A stretch of DNA of 64,000 bases from Siphonodentalium dalli (GCA_032622095.1 CP136065.1:22992134-23056133); one strand, 5' to 3'; shown: positions 43,445-55,100, counted from the first letter of the stretch. Made by a program: numbers and translations. The notes: generated from the letters alone by a model not told the origin.

Positions 43445-43873
43445 TCATGTTTAAACGGACATGGCTCATCCGAGCTTCCAAATGTTCTCTACGTAAATTG
43501 AAAGGAGGTATAAGATGGATTGATAAATATGCGAAATATTGATATACCGGCTTCATGTGCTCTGAAAATTACATGCCATGGTCACAGCCTTCAATTTTTC
43601 GCACATGAATGAAACAAATGCTCTTGATGTCTACCATATTGGAAATAGACTAACACGGAACGCTCTTTCTGTTCCATGCAGTGCACATGGCTGTTGTTTG
43701 TTTGGGACCCAAACCACATATTCAAAGTTGTATTTTAATGACTTCAATGTGTCTTTCTGGGACATGTAATGCCCATATAAAGGTAGTTTTTAGTATTTAT
43801 GGACCTATTTCGATACCGGAAAAATTAAAAAGAGAATATTATTTTGGAGCGCAAACCGCCATGTGGCTTTAAC
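43445..43873 (+). repeat. family H repeat, copy 2
   Basis: Aligns with 37823-38292 (see there) from TTTAAACGGACATG to CGCCATGTGGCTTTAA. Confidence 0.75.
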
Positions 43874-44078
43874 CATATATGAAAGGCAACTCCATATAAT
43901 TCAGTTCTGAACTTGAATAGCTTGAAATTATCAACTTTTGTATTATATGAATTAGTGTCAACACAATCACAACATCTGCCTATCGACATGAATCAGCTGA
44001 CTGTCTGTACCTGGTTGTCACGCCAATCGACATGAATCGGCTGATTGTCAGTATCTCGTCTCTGTCTGATTGTTTTAA

Positions 44079-44294
44079 CCCTTTCTATACTTAAAAGATT
44101 CTCCCACTTAATTATAAATGTATACATTGGAATGGTCTATTGTTCATCTGGAGGCATTTTCAGGAAAAATAAGCAGATGACAGATAATCAAAGTGCAGAA
44201 GGAGTCTGATTTATTTGAGGGAGATGTTCAGAAAATATTATCTGAACATTTCCTAAGGGAACTACTCATCAATGAGTATTTAGTATAGAAATGG
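44079..44294. mobile_element. family R MITE, complete
   Basis: CCCTTTCTATACTTAAAAGA ... TGAGTATTTAGTATAGAAATGG between TTAA at 44075-44078 and 44295-44298. The interior includes AGATGTTCAGAAAATATTAT mirrored by TCTGAACATTTCC. Confidence 0.85.
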
Positions 44295-44298
44295 TTAA

Positions 44299-44765
44299 AG
44301 TCATATGTTCATTTTTGGCAGGAATTGAGTTTGTGATATTGTTTGATTCGTCTCGACGAGATTTCAGAGTGATGCGTCAATGGTTTGCATTGTATTTTGT
44401 TTGCAAAATATCGTATCTCCAAACATAATTTTGCCTTTTTCTCATTAACCGGCAAATATTTAGTCATGAAATTTCATACTGAAGTGGATTTCATATCGTC
44501 AATATTTCTTGTCTGACAAGTTTTAATATGTTTGAAAACTAAACTCCCAAACTTTCGAACCCAAGTTACTCGAAAAATTTAAAATGGTGCATACAACATT
44601 ATAACACTGAGGTGAGACTCATGGTGACCAAATATTGAAGTGTGAAGTTGTAAGATCTAAACGACTATGAGCCAGTTTTTTATCTCATTATGTGACACTT
44701 CACACCAAGCATCTTGAGACCATACCATTTTACAGGCGTGATGTGAAAATTCGTCCAATGATAGC
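44299..44765. other. gene-free spacer
   Basis: AT-rich; nothing recognised. Confidence 0.4.
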
Positions 44766-44769
44766 TTTA

Positions 44770-45002
44770 CCCTTTCTTTATTAAATACTTATTGACGAGT
44801 AGTTATCCCTAAAGAAATGTTCAGGTAATAAGGCGGTTAAATGTATTATTTGAACATTTCCCTCAAATAAATTGGACTCCTTCTGCACTTTTATTATCCG
44901 TCATCTTGTTATTTTTCCTAAAAACCCCTCCAGATGAATAATAGACCATTCCAACATATCCTTTTATAACTTGGTGGGAGAATCTACTTAGTAAAGAAAG
45001 GG
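44770..45002. mobile_element. family R MITE, inverted copy
   Basis: Opposite orientation to 44079-44294: CCCTTTCTTTATTAAATACT ... CTTAGTAAAGAAAGGG, flanked by TTTA (left, decayed) and TTAA (45003-45006). Confidence 0.85.
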
Positions 45003-45006
45003 TTAA

Positions 45007-46023
45007 TTATAATCTGTTGATAACCTTTGCATCATGTTCAATAAATAAATGGTTCCGTATGGGCACCAGTCACATAATGCGGACTATAGGATGATGAACT
45101 GGTATGTGAACTGGTCACATATTTTATATTCACTAAAGAGTCTGTGAACATTGTTGCCTGAATCTTGATTCGAAAAAAGGGATATAGTCACCTTACTCAC
45201 CAGTGATAGCTGCCACCATGTGTATATAGAGGATCTACAACGAGTCCCAGTTTATAGCCCACTTTACAAAAACTCAGGTCTGGACCAAATTTACTGGACA
45301 AATTTTGTAAATTCCGCTATGAACTGGGGAAAAGTTGTAGAATCTATGACATGATCTAAAACCTTGATAAAACATACAGAAATCAACAAATGGGATGTGA
45401 AACTAATATCGGCTTCTATAAGGCCTCTGATGACGTTTCATATACTAATCCATTGTTTGCCCGCTTAAAGAAATAGTCTGAGATAAATAAAAACTATTTG
45501 ACGTATTTAAATTTAATGGAGTATATTTAATGAAATAGCTTTTCAAATTGTTCATTCATAGAGTTTGTTGGAAAAATATTGGAAGCCATAGTAATTTGAG
45601 ACATACGGAAAGTAAACAGACGACAAAACGGAAGTCAAAGGTCACATGGCACTATTTACTTCATTGCATATCATAATTTATAGATTTGATTTTTTGAATG
45701 GAATAATGGTAGGATCATGTAATAAAGAGTATTATAGCATGTTGATGCTTCAAGTGTGAAGTATGACAGAGTTTGATCTAAAACTGGTCATTGTCTGTAT
45801 ACTATTAACTCTGAGGGGTATAAAACAGTTACGTACTACATGCATTTGAATTTCTGAGTCAAAGCCTTAGCTTAGAGTAAGACCTCAATAAAATGTAGTT
45901 TTCTGTATCAGGCCAATATTTATGATTGAAAGATTTAAAGCTGTTTTTAGCATTCCAGAACTTCATTTATAACATTCTTTTTGTGTAATCAAATTTTACA
46001 TCGCTCTTGGATATGTACCATGG
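45007..46023. other. intergenic, no gene
   Basis: Lies between ZNF830 and the receptor gene. No ORF or element recognised. Confidence 0.4.
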
Positions 46024-46175
46024 AAATATTTGTTAGGAACAACACACAACATGCATCTAGGTAGGAACAACATACAACATGCATCTAGGTAGGAACAACA
46101 CACAACATGCATCTGGGTAGGAAGAACACACAACATGAACAACACACAACATGAACAACACACAACATGCATCTA
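46024..46175 (+). repeat. short minisatellite (ACAACATGCATCTAGG)
   Basis: About four irregular units of TAGGAACAACACACAACATG + CATCTAGG, the later ones shortened to AACAACACACAACATG. Confidence 0.85.
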
Positions 46176-46191
46176 GGCTTATAGATTTTAA

Positions 46192-46663
46192 CCCTTTCTT
46201 TACTAAATGGTTCACCCATTCAGTCACAATAGTTGGAATGGTCCATTAATTCATTTGGAGGAAATTCATGAATTATAAGCAGACAACAGAGGGATAAACA
46301 CTGATCCAACAGATAGTGTTGAAGGATTCTAATTCATTGGTGGGAAATGTTCAGGTACAGTAATGCCCTAAGTAATCGACTTCTTAACCACAGCAGAATT
46401 ATGGGTAACTTTTCACGATTTAGTCGGAAATATGGCTTGTTGCCATTCATCGGAAAGCTCACACTGAGAGCTTTCCAATGAATGCAACAAGCCATATTTC
46501 CGACTAAATACTGAAAAGTTACCCATAATTCTACTGTGGTTAAGGGGTCGATTACTTAGGGCATTACTGTAATATTAAGTTCAACAAACTACATGTTTGT
46601 TGAACGTATTATCTGAATTTCCTAAAGGAACTACTCATCAATGAGTATTTAACATAGAATGGG
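46192..46663. mobile_element. family R MITE interrupted by a family A MITE
   Basis: CCCTTTCTTTACTAAATGGT ... ATGAGTATTTAACATAGAATGGG between TTAA 46188-46191 and 46664-46667. Family A copy 4 (46358-46569) sits inside, so R is the older insertion. Two short right-end repeats (ACTCATCAATGA...) follow at 46668-46750. Confidence 0.85.
46358..46569. mobile_element. family A MITE, copy 4
   Basis: CAGTAATGCCCTAAG ... CTTAGGGCATTACTG flanked by TA; nested in family R. Confidence 0.92.
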
Positions 46664-46767
46664 TTAATAAGGTAACTACTCATCAATGAGCATATAAAGG
46701 ATTAATAAGGGAGCTACTCATCAATGACTATTTAGCATAGAAAGGGTTAAAGTAAAATTAAAATGTT

Positions 46768-48551
46768 TTAGGTCTTAGATTTTGGCACTTTAGCACAATT
46801 AGATTGATTTGTCAAATTTGATGTTATTTTATCGGCAAATGACGTTCTTAAAAAACGCTTGAATTCATGTGCTGTGAAAGACAAGAATATGAGCACTCCC
46901 TGTGTTCCGTTAGCAATGATATAAATATCCCACAGGACGTCAACGTCAGTTAAAGCCGCTATAAATCCCAGTATCCATGTCAAACCCATTACAGTGCTCA
47001 TTTTCGCATATATCTTCACATTTGATCTATTTCGTGCTATTAGTGGTTGAACTGCCACAGACTGCTTGTGTAAAGCAATAACTATTCTGACGAATAAGAA
47101 TAAATTGTGAAGAGATATGACTGCAGTAGGGAAACCAAAGAATATCACCAATGAATAAGGGTTTGAAATGAAGCAAACATTGTCACCATAGTTTGGCTGC
47201 AAGTACTTGTTTGAAGTGTACTGGCATGCCACTGCTGTACCTACAAAGACTCCAGGGACGCTATATCCAGTAACAAAGTAATACCAGAACTTTCTGTTCG
47301 ATATCAGGCCTCGATTCAGAGGGCAGGTGAACATGAAAGACATATAGCTTGAGCATATGCACATCCAAGTGAAAGCACACAACCAAGCATAATGCAGGAG
47401 TATGCCTATTATAAAACAAATCAGCCAGTTATCAACAATTCCGATGCCGATAAGAAAGAGTAGCTGCGCAGACAGAAGAGATATCGTGACATTGAGGGTG
47501 TTTTTTCCTGCTACTGAACTGCCATTCCCGGTCCATATACTAATAATTATCGACATAATTAGGCACAAACATGATAGGCTTAGACATCCATATGTCAAAA
47601 TTATGCCCCTTAGTGGGGTATCAGGAGTGGTTACTATGGAAACAAATGATGAAATAGTATCAATCAAACAGACCAGGAAGCCATCTTTGACTTGGATATA
47701 TCGACTATGAGGAATCGTTTTGTTACTGATGATCAGTGTTACATCTGAGGAATTGCCTTCGACATAAACCTCATTCATTGCTACATGTATAAGTGGGCAA
47801 TCCAGCTTAGAATCTAATAAGCTAGATCTTATTTGGTTGTCATGTTCGTCTATTTCCTGGTTATGAGTCTTCGGAACATCTGCATTTGACACATCTTCTG
47901 ACATATTTCTGCCTTCTCTCATTCTCTGAAGGTTATCGAAGTTACATTTGATTAGAAAGATTTCTTTGTTCTTCCTGACAAGATAAACACCGCCACCACT
48001 GATTCCAGTATACAAACAGATTTGAGTTTCATTAATATCTATATCTTTTGCTGTCGCATTTTGTTCTGGTGATAAATGATTGCCGATTTCTAGCTCGATG
48101 TTATTAAGTGACGCCAAAAAGTAACAAGATGTGTTGTTTCCAGGTTCTTCTGAGTTTGGATTTTTTGAGCTGTATTCTGCAAGATCTGTCTGGTTACTAC
48201 ACCCTATTTTAATGTTGTCAGAACATTTAAAAATATCGCCTTCACTCATATCTACAACGCTAAAAACTGGCAGTGTTTGGAGTTGAAATTTGGAGTTGTC
48301 ATGGATACAGTACAGATTTTCACATTGTATCCAATTTCCTTCGAGCGTGGTGTTATTTGGAGATCTGTGTGTACCATTCTCAGTCCTGTAGCAAGTCACA
48401 TTCAGTTCCTTTACAAACTTATTGTCATCTACTTCACTCACGTCATCTTTGGGTGGTTCACTCACATCATCTTTGGGCGGTTCACTCACATCATCTTTGG
48501 GTAGCAGTTGAATTTTTTGGACATCATTCAATGCTGTCCCCAATGCTAGCA
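46768..48551 (-). CDS. seven-transmembrane receptor, secretin/adhesion (Methuselah-like) family, exon 2
   Basis: This exon carries residues 19-612 of a 612-residue receptor. The N-terminal ~330 residues are extracellular, cysteine- and N-glycosylation-rich, with three KDDVSEPP repeats at ~37-60 (24-bp DNA repeats near 48437-48502) and a GNSSDVTLIISNKT...YIQVKDGFLVC stretch seen in lophotrochozoan Methuselah-like receptors. Seven hydrophobic segments follow at about 333-358, 370-390, 394-424, 441-461, 482-511, 531-552 and 557-579. Cys397 and Cys478 are placed to form the TM3-ECL2 disulphide, and MGLTWILGF in TM6 and NGTQGVLIFLSF in TM7 are class-B2 hallmarks. I see no GPS cleavage motif (no paired Cys-x-W). 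The exon start is set by TTTTTTCAG|TGCTAGC. Ligand unknown; predicted plasma-membrane G-protein-coupled receptor. Confidence 0.9.
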
Positions 48552-48710
48552 CTGAAAAAATATTTAAACTATGTCTAATATCCAATGACATACAGTGTTC
48601 AGACACATTTTAAACACCATTACATGATCAGAATCGAGAAAAACCAGGAGGTCAAAATAAAATGGATGTGTGTTTCTAGTAACAGGTGCTAAATAAATTG
48701 GTACAAGTGG

Positions 48711-48924
48711 CAATCCTGAGTTTAGTGTGCCTGTGATTTGCAGAATGAGGTCCCCCAGAGGGTGAATTTAGTGATGCTATCCCGCATAGCAGATGAGTCC
48801 AATAAGAATGAGGTCCCCAGAGGGTGAATTTGGTGATGCTAGCCCATTATGCGGGATAGTGTCACTAAATCTACACTCTGGAGACCTCAGTCTGCAAATG
48901 ACAGGTACACTAAACTTAGGCTTG
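48711..48924. mobile_element. family C MITE between 32-bp direct repeats
   Basis: CAATCCTGAGTTTAGTGTGC ... TACACTAAACTTAGGCTTG. The element is abutted exactly by 48679-48710 and 48925-48956, 32-bp direct repeats with 27 identities (GTAACARGTGCTRAATAAAT...). No 8-bp duplication. Confidence 0.85.
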
Positions 48925-49330
48925 GTAACAAGTGCTGAATAAATTTGTACTGGTGGGTAGATTTCTATTTTAATTTAATAATTCTTGATTTTATTTTTCA
49001 AGATATAGATAGAACGACACAAGTGTGTGAACTGGTTAATGTAATTGCTCGAGTTTGTTGTGATGCGATGGTAAAACGACAACCATAGGTTCGAGTTTTA
49101 CCTTGTGGCATGACAAGCGAGTGCAATACGTTAATATGTTTACACAACTGTGATGTTCTATGTTTATTCCACACCGAAGATTTCAAAATGTTCAATTAAA
49201 TTATTTGTCTTGTCCAGGTTGTCCTTAGACAATTCAAATCGATTATGTCATTGGCGATGTCAACTGTAACAGAAATTGTCTGCTAAATTAGAATGTATTG
49301 TCTACATAAATCACAAGTTTGTTCTCTTAA

Positions 49331-49580
49331 CTCTTTCATGACTGGAGGAATGCTGGTGCAGCATTAAAGATACTGTACCAGTGCATTCTATTATATATGA
49401 GTCTTCCATAGGAGCCTCACATGTATAAGAGAATGTACTGGCTTACAAGATCAAGGAAAATATTGTTAGGCCAATGTATTATCTTATATATGTGAGGCTC
49501 CCTATGGGAGACGTGCATATATGAGAATGCATTGGCACAGGGTTTTCATAAAATTTCAGGAAGCTGCAGTCCTGGAAGGG
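49331..49580. mobile_element. family Q MITE, complete
   Basis: CTCTTTCATGACTGGAGGAA ... CTGCAGTCCTGGAAGGG between TTAA 49327-49330 and 49581-49584. Confidence 0.88.
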
Positions 49581-49749
49581 TTAAATAGCAATATGACTAC
49601 AATCTTCAGTCTTCAAAGTGTGCAATAAACATAACACAGTATGAAACAATTAACGTTATTGCACTCTTTGTCATGCTGCGAGGTAACACTCAAACTTACG
49701 GTTCTCATTTTTACCATCGTGTCACAACAATCTCATGCAATAACATTAA

Positions 49750-50507
49750 AGGTACTCAATCTGATTCGATGGTCCCCATATAATCAGATTCCAACAACAA
49801 CAAAAAATTTAGAAATACAGCTTCAGTTATCAGAATTGATTATTTGCCCAGAAATAATGCTAACCACTGTCAACTATAGTATAAAATAATGCTAACCACT
49901 GTCAACTATAGTATAAAATAATGCTAACCACTGTCAACTATAGTATAAAATAATGCTAACCACTGTCAACTATAGTATAAAATAATGCTAACTACTGTCA
50001 ACTATAGTATAAAATAATGCTAACTACTGTCAACTATAGTAAAAAATAATGCTAACCACTGTCAACTATAGTATAAAATAATGCTAACTACTGTCAACTA
50101 TAGTATAAAATAATGCTAACCACTGTCAACTATAGTATAAAATAATGCTAACCACTGTCAACTATAGTATAAAATAATGCTAACTACTGTCAACTATAGT
50201 ATAAAATTGCCCGAAACGTGTTATTTATCAACATGTTGTTCAACGCAATTTGGCATTATTATCAACACAAAGCCTCTTGATTTTAGAGTTATCCATCTTC
50301 ATCCGTAATTTGGTCCAAGACTGTCAGCTCATCGACTTTTTACTGGGCCACTAATAAGTCGCAATGGTAAAAAATAATAGATTTCAAAAATCAATATCTA
50401 ATAACTCTGAGCTTTGATATGTGGGTTCCTCGACTCGAATAAAATATTTTTAAACCCCCAAACCAAATAAATAGCAATTGAGTGGCGCCTATTCGGATTA
50501 TGCATCT
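49750..50507. mobile_element. family E MITE with expanded internal minisatellite
   Basis: AGGTACTCAATCTGATTCGA ... ATTCGGATTATGCATCT between TTAA 49746-49749 and 50508-50511. At 758 bp it is ~350 bp longer than the other two complete copies, the difference being the 32-bp array at 49853-50204. Confidence 0.85.
49853..50204 (+). repeat. 11 x 32-bp minisatellite inside family E
   Basis: Unit AATAATGCTAACCACTGTCA + ACTATAGTATAA, 11 units. The unit occurs once in the family E copies at 52221-52618 (inverted) and 57229-57663. Confidence 0.95.
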
Positions 50508-50511
50508 TTAA

Positions 50512-51030
50512 AGGCATATTATGTACTTGTTCAGGTGTGTTCAACTGATAAGTTAGTATTCAGGTGCTATGACAACTGGAGGAATGTAACATTCTACTAA
50601 CATCGCCGAAAATTTGAAGCCAATCGACCGTACCACTCCATATAGAAAACATCGTCAGAACTACGCTCAATTGTAAATATTTACTACTCGATTCGGGACG
50701 TATCTATCGGCGATAAACTAACGAAAACGATTTCGCCATCGAGAGTCACTGCATTTAATTATACTATTTGTAAAAGTTACTACTTTGAACAAGATTATTC
50801 TCCATTTCTATTTGATCACCATACCGGAGTGTTTCACATCACTTTAAACAGTTCACACATTTGTTTTCATTCTGTCTATTTATTCTGCATTATGAGCTGT
50901 GTCAACTCAGATAATAAAAAATACCCCCGTGTAGACTGAGTTAAGGATACAGCCAAGTCTGAGACTATAAACATATGCCATCATACTCACACAGGGACCC
51001 CTCAGACGACCAAATATTACTATAGCTGAG
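50512..51030. other. receptor intron, no element recognised
   Basis: No ORF or repeat recognised. Confidence 0.4.
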
Positions 51031-51034
51031 TTAA

Positions 51035-51426
51035 CCCTTTACCCAACAAACCGGCCAGAACCGGCCAAATAAAGCTTCAACAGCCTAAAATATCTTCGGT
51101 CTGTCTCAATAGAACCATACAAATATGGATATCATTGGAACCGGCTCCTTGACCACATTGTGATAGTTACAATTAGCCCTGTGCCAATGCATTCTCTTAT
51201 ATATGCGAGTCGACCATAGGTCGCCTCGCATATATAAGAGAATGCATTGGCCTAAAAAAAAACTTTTTTTTAACACTTTTTACCATTTTTTCTTACATTC
51301 TTTAACAATTTTATAATTTTTAATGTGTTAAGCCAATGCATTCTCTTATATATGCGAGGCGACCTATGGTCGACTCGCATATATAAGAGAATGCATTGGC
51401 ACAGGGCCCTTCTGTTGGGTAAAGGG
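51035..51426. mobile_element. family P MITE, complete
   Basis: CCCTTTACCCAACA ... TGTTGGGTAAAGGG between TTAA 51031-51034 and 51427-51430. It holds the double hairpin (CCCTGTGCCAATGCATTCTC etc.) plus a unique 'CGGCCAAATAAAGCTTCAAC' side. Inverted copy at 59607-60007. Confidence 0.92.
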
Positions 51427-51563
51427 TTAAACCCAATAAACTAACTAATTAAAAGTGAAAAATAAAAAAAAATTATTCATTAATGAACCTGAATGAAGGT
51501 TAAGTGTATATATAAGGCACAAGACAGGACTCAGGAGAGTCAATAACAATAGAACTAATTTAT

Positions 51564-52073
51564 TATACGCCTGTTTGAAAAAACAGTTGTATTATGTTAT
51601 CAGTCTGTCCGTCTGGTCGTCCATCTGTTAAAATTTTTGGGTTTCCGACCAATAACACCTGTTTAGATTATATGATCTGAACCAAAGTTGGTATGTCTAT
51701 TTCTGAGCTTAAAATCCAGGCTAAGTTAGAATATGGGTTCCGTCCAAATATTTTTACATGAGTTATAGCTCTTTTTCGACTCAGAATTTGACCGAAATCA
51801 TAACATATTTCTGTTTGTGACCGATAACTCCAATTTGGATTATTTGATTTGAACCAAAGTTGGTATGTGTGTTTCCCAGCCATAAATAGAGGCCAAGTTC
51901 GAATATGGGTTCTGTCCAATTATTTTCACAAGAGTCATGGCCCTTTTTTCAACTTAGAATTTGACCACATTGGCATTGAAATTAGGGGTATATCAGATAT
52001 TCTTTGTAAGCTCAAATTGTTATTGTTATTGTAAATTGCTGTAGTACAATTCGAAATGGCTAACAGGCGTATT
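51564..52073. mobile_element. family K element (TATACGCCTGTT ends)
   Basis: Starts TATACGCCTGTTTGAAAAAA and ends AACAGGCGTATT; GTCC repeats follow the left end, then ~160-bp tandem units around GAACCAAAGTTGGTATGTST. Resembles short repeats common in molluscs. Confidence 0.75.
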
Positions 52074-52220
52074 TTGCCACACCCTAATGATGCTCTTGCG
52101 ACCATTTATATTATTATTCAATTAGTTGGTTTACAAACGCCGCCAACTATCAAAAGATTTGTTTTCCTGATGTTTGCAAACAAACTAATAAAATTCCTGT
52201 GGCCTCAGTAAAAGTATTAA

Positions 52221-52618
52221 AGATGCATAATCCAAATTAACGCTCGCAAATAACTATTTCCTTGGCTTTGTGGGGTTAAAAATATTTGAATCAAGTCGAG
52301 GAACCCACCCAGAGTGATCAGATATCGATTTTTGAAATCTATTATTTTTCAGACGAGAGTCGGTCTCGGACCAAATTGCGGATGAAGATGATAACTCTAA
52401 AATCAAGTGGCTTTTTTGTGTCAGATATTTGACAAACCGACAAAATTTTGTTTAACAAATGTTGATAAATAACAGGTTTTGGGCAATTTTATACTATTGT
52501 TGACAGTGGTTAACATTATTTCTGGGCAATTAATCAATTCTGATAACTGAAGCGGGCATTTCAAAAAATGTTGTTGGCATCTGATGATATGGGGACCATC
52601 CAATCAGATTGAGTACTT
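52221..52618. mobile_element. family E MITE, inverted copy
   Basis: Opposite orientation to 49750-50507; starts AGATGCATAATCCAAATTAA and ends CAATCAGATTGAGTACTT. TTAA at 52217-52220 and 52619-52622. One copy of the 32-bp unit. Confidence 0.88.
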
Positions 52619-52848
52619 TTAAGAAAAAACATTTTGGGTGCTGCATTTGAGCTTCGTTGAGTTAGTTTACTGGAAACAAGTATCTATTTTATTTTTTAGC
52701 CTGAAAACCACAAATGGGACAGATGATTTTTTTTTTTACAGCTGTGTATAAGTAGCAGAGTCAGATGATCAAAATGTCCAAAAATAATGGGAATAAGGGG
52801 GTTCAATTTGAGGGATATAGAAATGACTGTTTTCACTCCCTCTGTAAA

Positions 52849-53102
52849 CAAGCCTTGAAATAGTGTGTCTGGCATTTGCAGAATGGGGTCCCCAGAGGGT
52901 GAATTTAGTGATGCTACCCCGCATAGTGGGCTAACATCACCAAATTTACCCTCTGGGGACCTCATTCTGCTTACACCTCAGCCGAATGAGGTTCCCAGAG
53001 GGTGAATTTGGTGATGATAGCCCGCTATGCGGGGTAGCATCACTAAATTCACCCTCTGGGGACCTCATTCTGCAAATGACAGACACCCTATTTCAAGGCT
53101 TG
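52849..53102. mobile_element. family C MITE, compact copy
   Basis: CAAGCCTTGAAATAGTGTGT ... CACCCTATTTCAAGGCTTG with a perfect 8-bp duplication TCTGTAAA (52841-52848, 53103-53110). Confidence 0.95.
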
Positions 53103-53110
53103 TCTGTAAA

Positions 53111-53748
53111 TTATAAATTTCGTTTCACTATTAACTTTTCACTATATTGAAGTGACATAGCATGAAAGATATATCATAACTTATTAAATGTTACCAAAAT
53201 TGATGGTAAACAGTTGAAATTCAGTTAAAAAAATGAAATCCTTAACATTCAAATAGTAAGAGGGGAAGTTTCATTTTCTTCTGAGTCCTGGATCTTCATT
53301 TTTATACTCCTGTATTAAAACATGAGACGTATTATGTTTTTGGTCCATCCATTCATATGGAATGAAATTTTTGCAACTGATTTGAGACATACATGTACCT
53401 CATTTGCCTCAGTGACATTGTGGTGCTCGGTAGCGTAAAATGAGTTCCTAACAAATTATATATCAAATCTAGTTTCAGGATTCAAGATCCAGTTTGTCTC
53501 GAAATCACAGTACTAATTCAATTTCAGCTTCAATTCGACCTAGAACTTATGCTATTTGCACCCTTCCTGGTGCCAGCAATAACAAGCAAAAGAAATATTT
53601 CCAATTGTGATACATGCACTGAATAACACAATAACCTCTCCACCACCCACCCCACTAATTTTAAGTGGAAGAATGTCGTAAGAGAAATTCACATAGATCA
53701 AATTTCTATTCACTCAAAAATGATCCCCAATCTCAGTGTATTTATGTA
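53111..53748. other. receptor intron with a family K-like fragment
   Basis: TATACTCCTGTATTAAAACA at about 53302 resembles the left end of family K. No gene. Confidence 0.45.
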
Positions 53749-53961
53749 CAGTAATGCCCTAAGTAATCGACTCCATAACCACAGCAGAATTATGGGTAAC
53801 TTTTCAGGATTTAGTCGGAAATATGGCTTGTTGCCATTCATCGGAAAGCTCACCCCGAGAGCTTTCCAATGAATGGCAACAAGCCATATTTCCGACTAAA
53901 TCCTGAAAAGTTACCCATAATTCTGCTGTGGTTATAGAGTCGATTACTTAGGGCATTACTG
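53749..53961. mobile_element. family A MITE, copy 5 (reference-like)
   Basis: CAGTAATGCCCTAAGTAATC ... GATTACTTAGGGCATTACTG, TA on both sides, arms ~95 bp, centre GGAAAGCTCACCCCGAGAGC. 213 bp. Confidence 0.95.
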
Positions 53962-54150
53962 TAGATAGATTGTCCAGTTGTTATCCCTGGTAATAAGAGA
54001 AACAGTTTTCTCTGGATACATAAGATGTTAGGAAATACAGGTCACATTTGCATTAACTTTGATGGTTGTGTTCCATTTTCGACAGTTACAGACATTATTT
54101 CATTTTAAGAAAACAATTTTCTCGAAATAAAACTGCATACATGTACTTAC

Positions 54151-54205
54151 AAGTTAGAAAACCTATCAGTGGAAAAGCCAATTTAACCATCTGGAAACGT
54201 GGCAT
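54151..54205 (-). CDS. receptor gene exon 1 (signal peptide)
   Basis: ATG at 54205 (reverse) reads MPRFQMVKLAFPLIGFLT and ends in phase 1 at ACTT|GTAAGT. Joined to exon 2 it gives FPLIGFLTLLALGTALND, a textbook cleavable signal peptide that the large ORF alone lacks. This is why I replace that ORF's apparent start. TATTTAAG at about 54235-54242 (reverse strand) lies where a TATA-like element could be. Confidence 0.8.
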
Positions 54206-54285
54206 TGTGAGGATTGGGTGGACCGAGCAGCTGCCTTAAATACTCAAGTCTGTGGAACTCATATCATCAGGGTTTAATATATAAC

Positions 54286-54682
54286 CATGCCTGAATTTAG
54301 TGTGCCTGTCATTTGCAGAATGAGGTCCCCAGAGGGTGAATTTAGTGATGTTAAACTGCATAGAGATTGAACTTGCCAAATAGTGAATATCGAGATGTAC
54401 ACCCATTGGGAACCTCGATTATGCAATGCGTGGTCTGCCAATTTGGGGATATAGAGAAACTAAACTAAAATAGAATCCATGTGAAGAAGTTTCTATAGAA
54501 ATTTGATAATAAAGAAACTTTCCAGAGAAGATGAGGCCTAAGCAGAATGAGGTCCGTGGAGGGTGAATTTAGTGATGCTAGCCTGCATTTAGTGATGCTA
54601 GCCTGCTATGCGGGATAGCATGACTAAATAAGTCTCTGGAGACCTCATTCTGCAAATGACAGGCACACTAAATTCAGGCTTG
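54286..54682. mobile_element. family C MITE upstream of the receptor
   Basis: CATGCCTGAATTTAGTGTGC ... GCACACTAAATTCAGGCTTG with a perfect 8-bp duplication TATATAAC (54278-54285, 54683-54690). It lies ~80 bp from the receptor start codon. Confidence 0.95.
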
Positions 54683-54690
54683 TATATAAC

Positions 54691-55100
54691 AGCCGTTCGT
54701 GCTTCAACAAAGGTTATACTCATGTTAGTCCGGTCTAATTGATTCATGCTCAGACAATTCATGGATCTGTCGTAATTGATACCAATTGATTGTTTTCCTG
54801 TGGAGTTCAACCTTTACTCAGTAAAACTTAACATGACAAATTAAAATTATGACAGGTCTAAATTGCCATTTAGAAACTTAAGGTTATATTACCACATATG
54901 ACGTTACATGAAATCATGATTCCTTTCTCTGAGTTTCTCATCCAGGATAAATAATTAATATCCTTCTAACAGAAATAAATGTGCATATCAAATTAAATTG
55001 GATTTTAATGAAATCTGTGTAAGCTGATCAGTGTCAGGGGGATTGTGTTAAAATGACGCATAGTCTTCAGACTCAAATTAAACCTTTCAAATTGTTTTTA
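54691..55100. other. intergenic, no gene
   Basis: No ORF or element recognised. Confidence 0.4.

Larger units (their letters stand above)
48552..54150 (-). other. intron of the receptor gene (5.6 kb)
   Basis: Bounded by donor GTAAGTAC (reverse of 54143-54150) and acceptor TTTTTTCAG (reverse of 48552-48560). It holds two family C, two family E, one Q, one P, one A and K-type elements, listed separately. Confidence 0.75.

Noticed and set aside
48552-48606. Start of the 612-codon receptor ORF as annotated from its first ATG (MSEHCMSLDIRH...)
   Set aside because: This stretch is intron: a strong acceptor lies inside it and the real exon 1 with a signal peptide is at 54151-54205 in the right phase.
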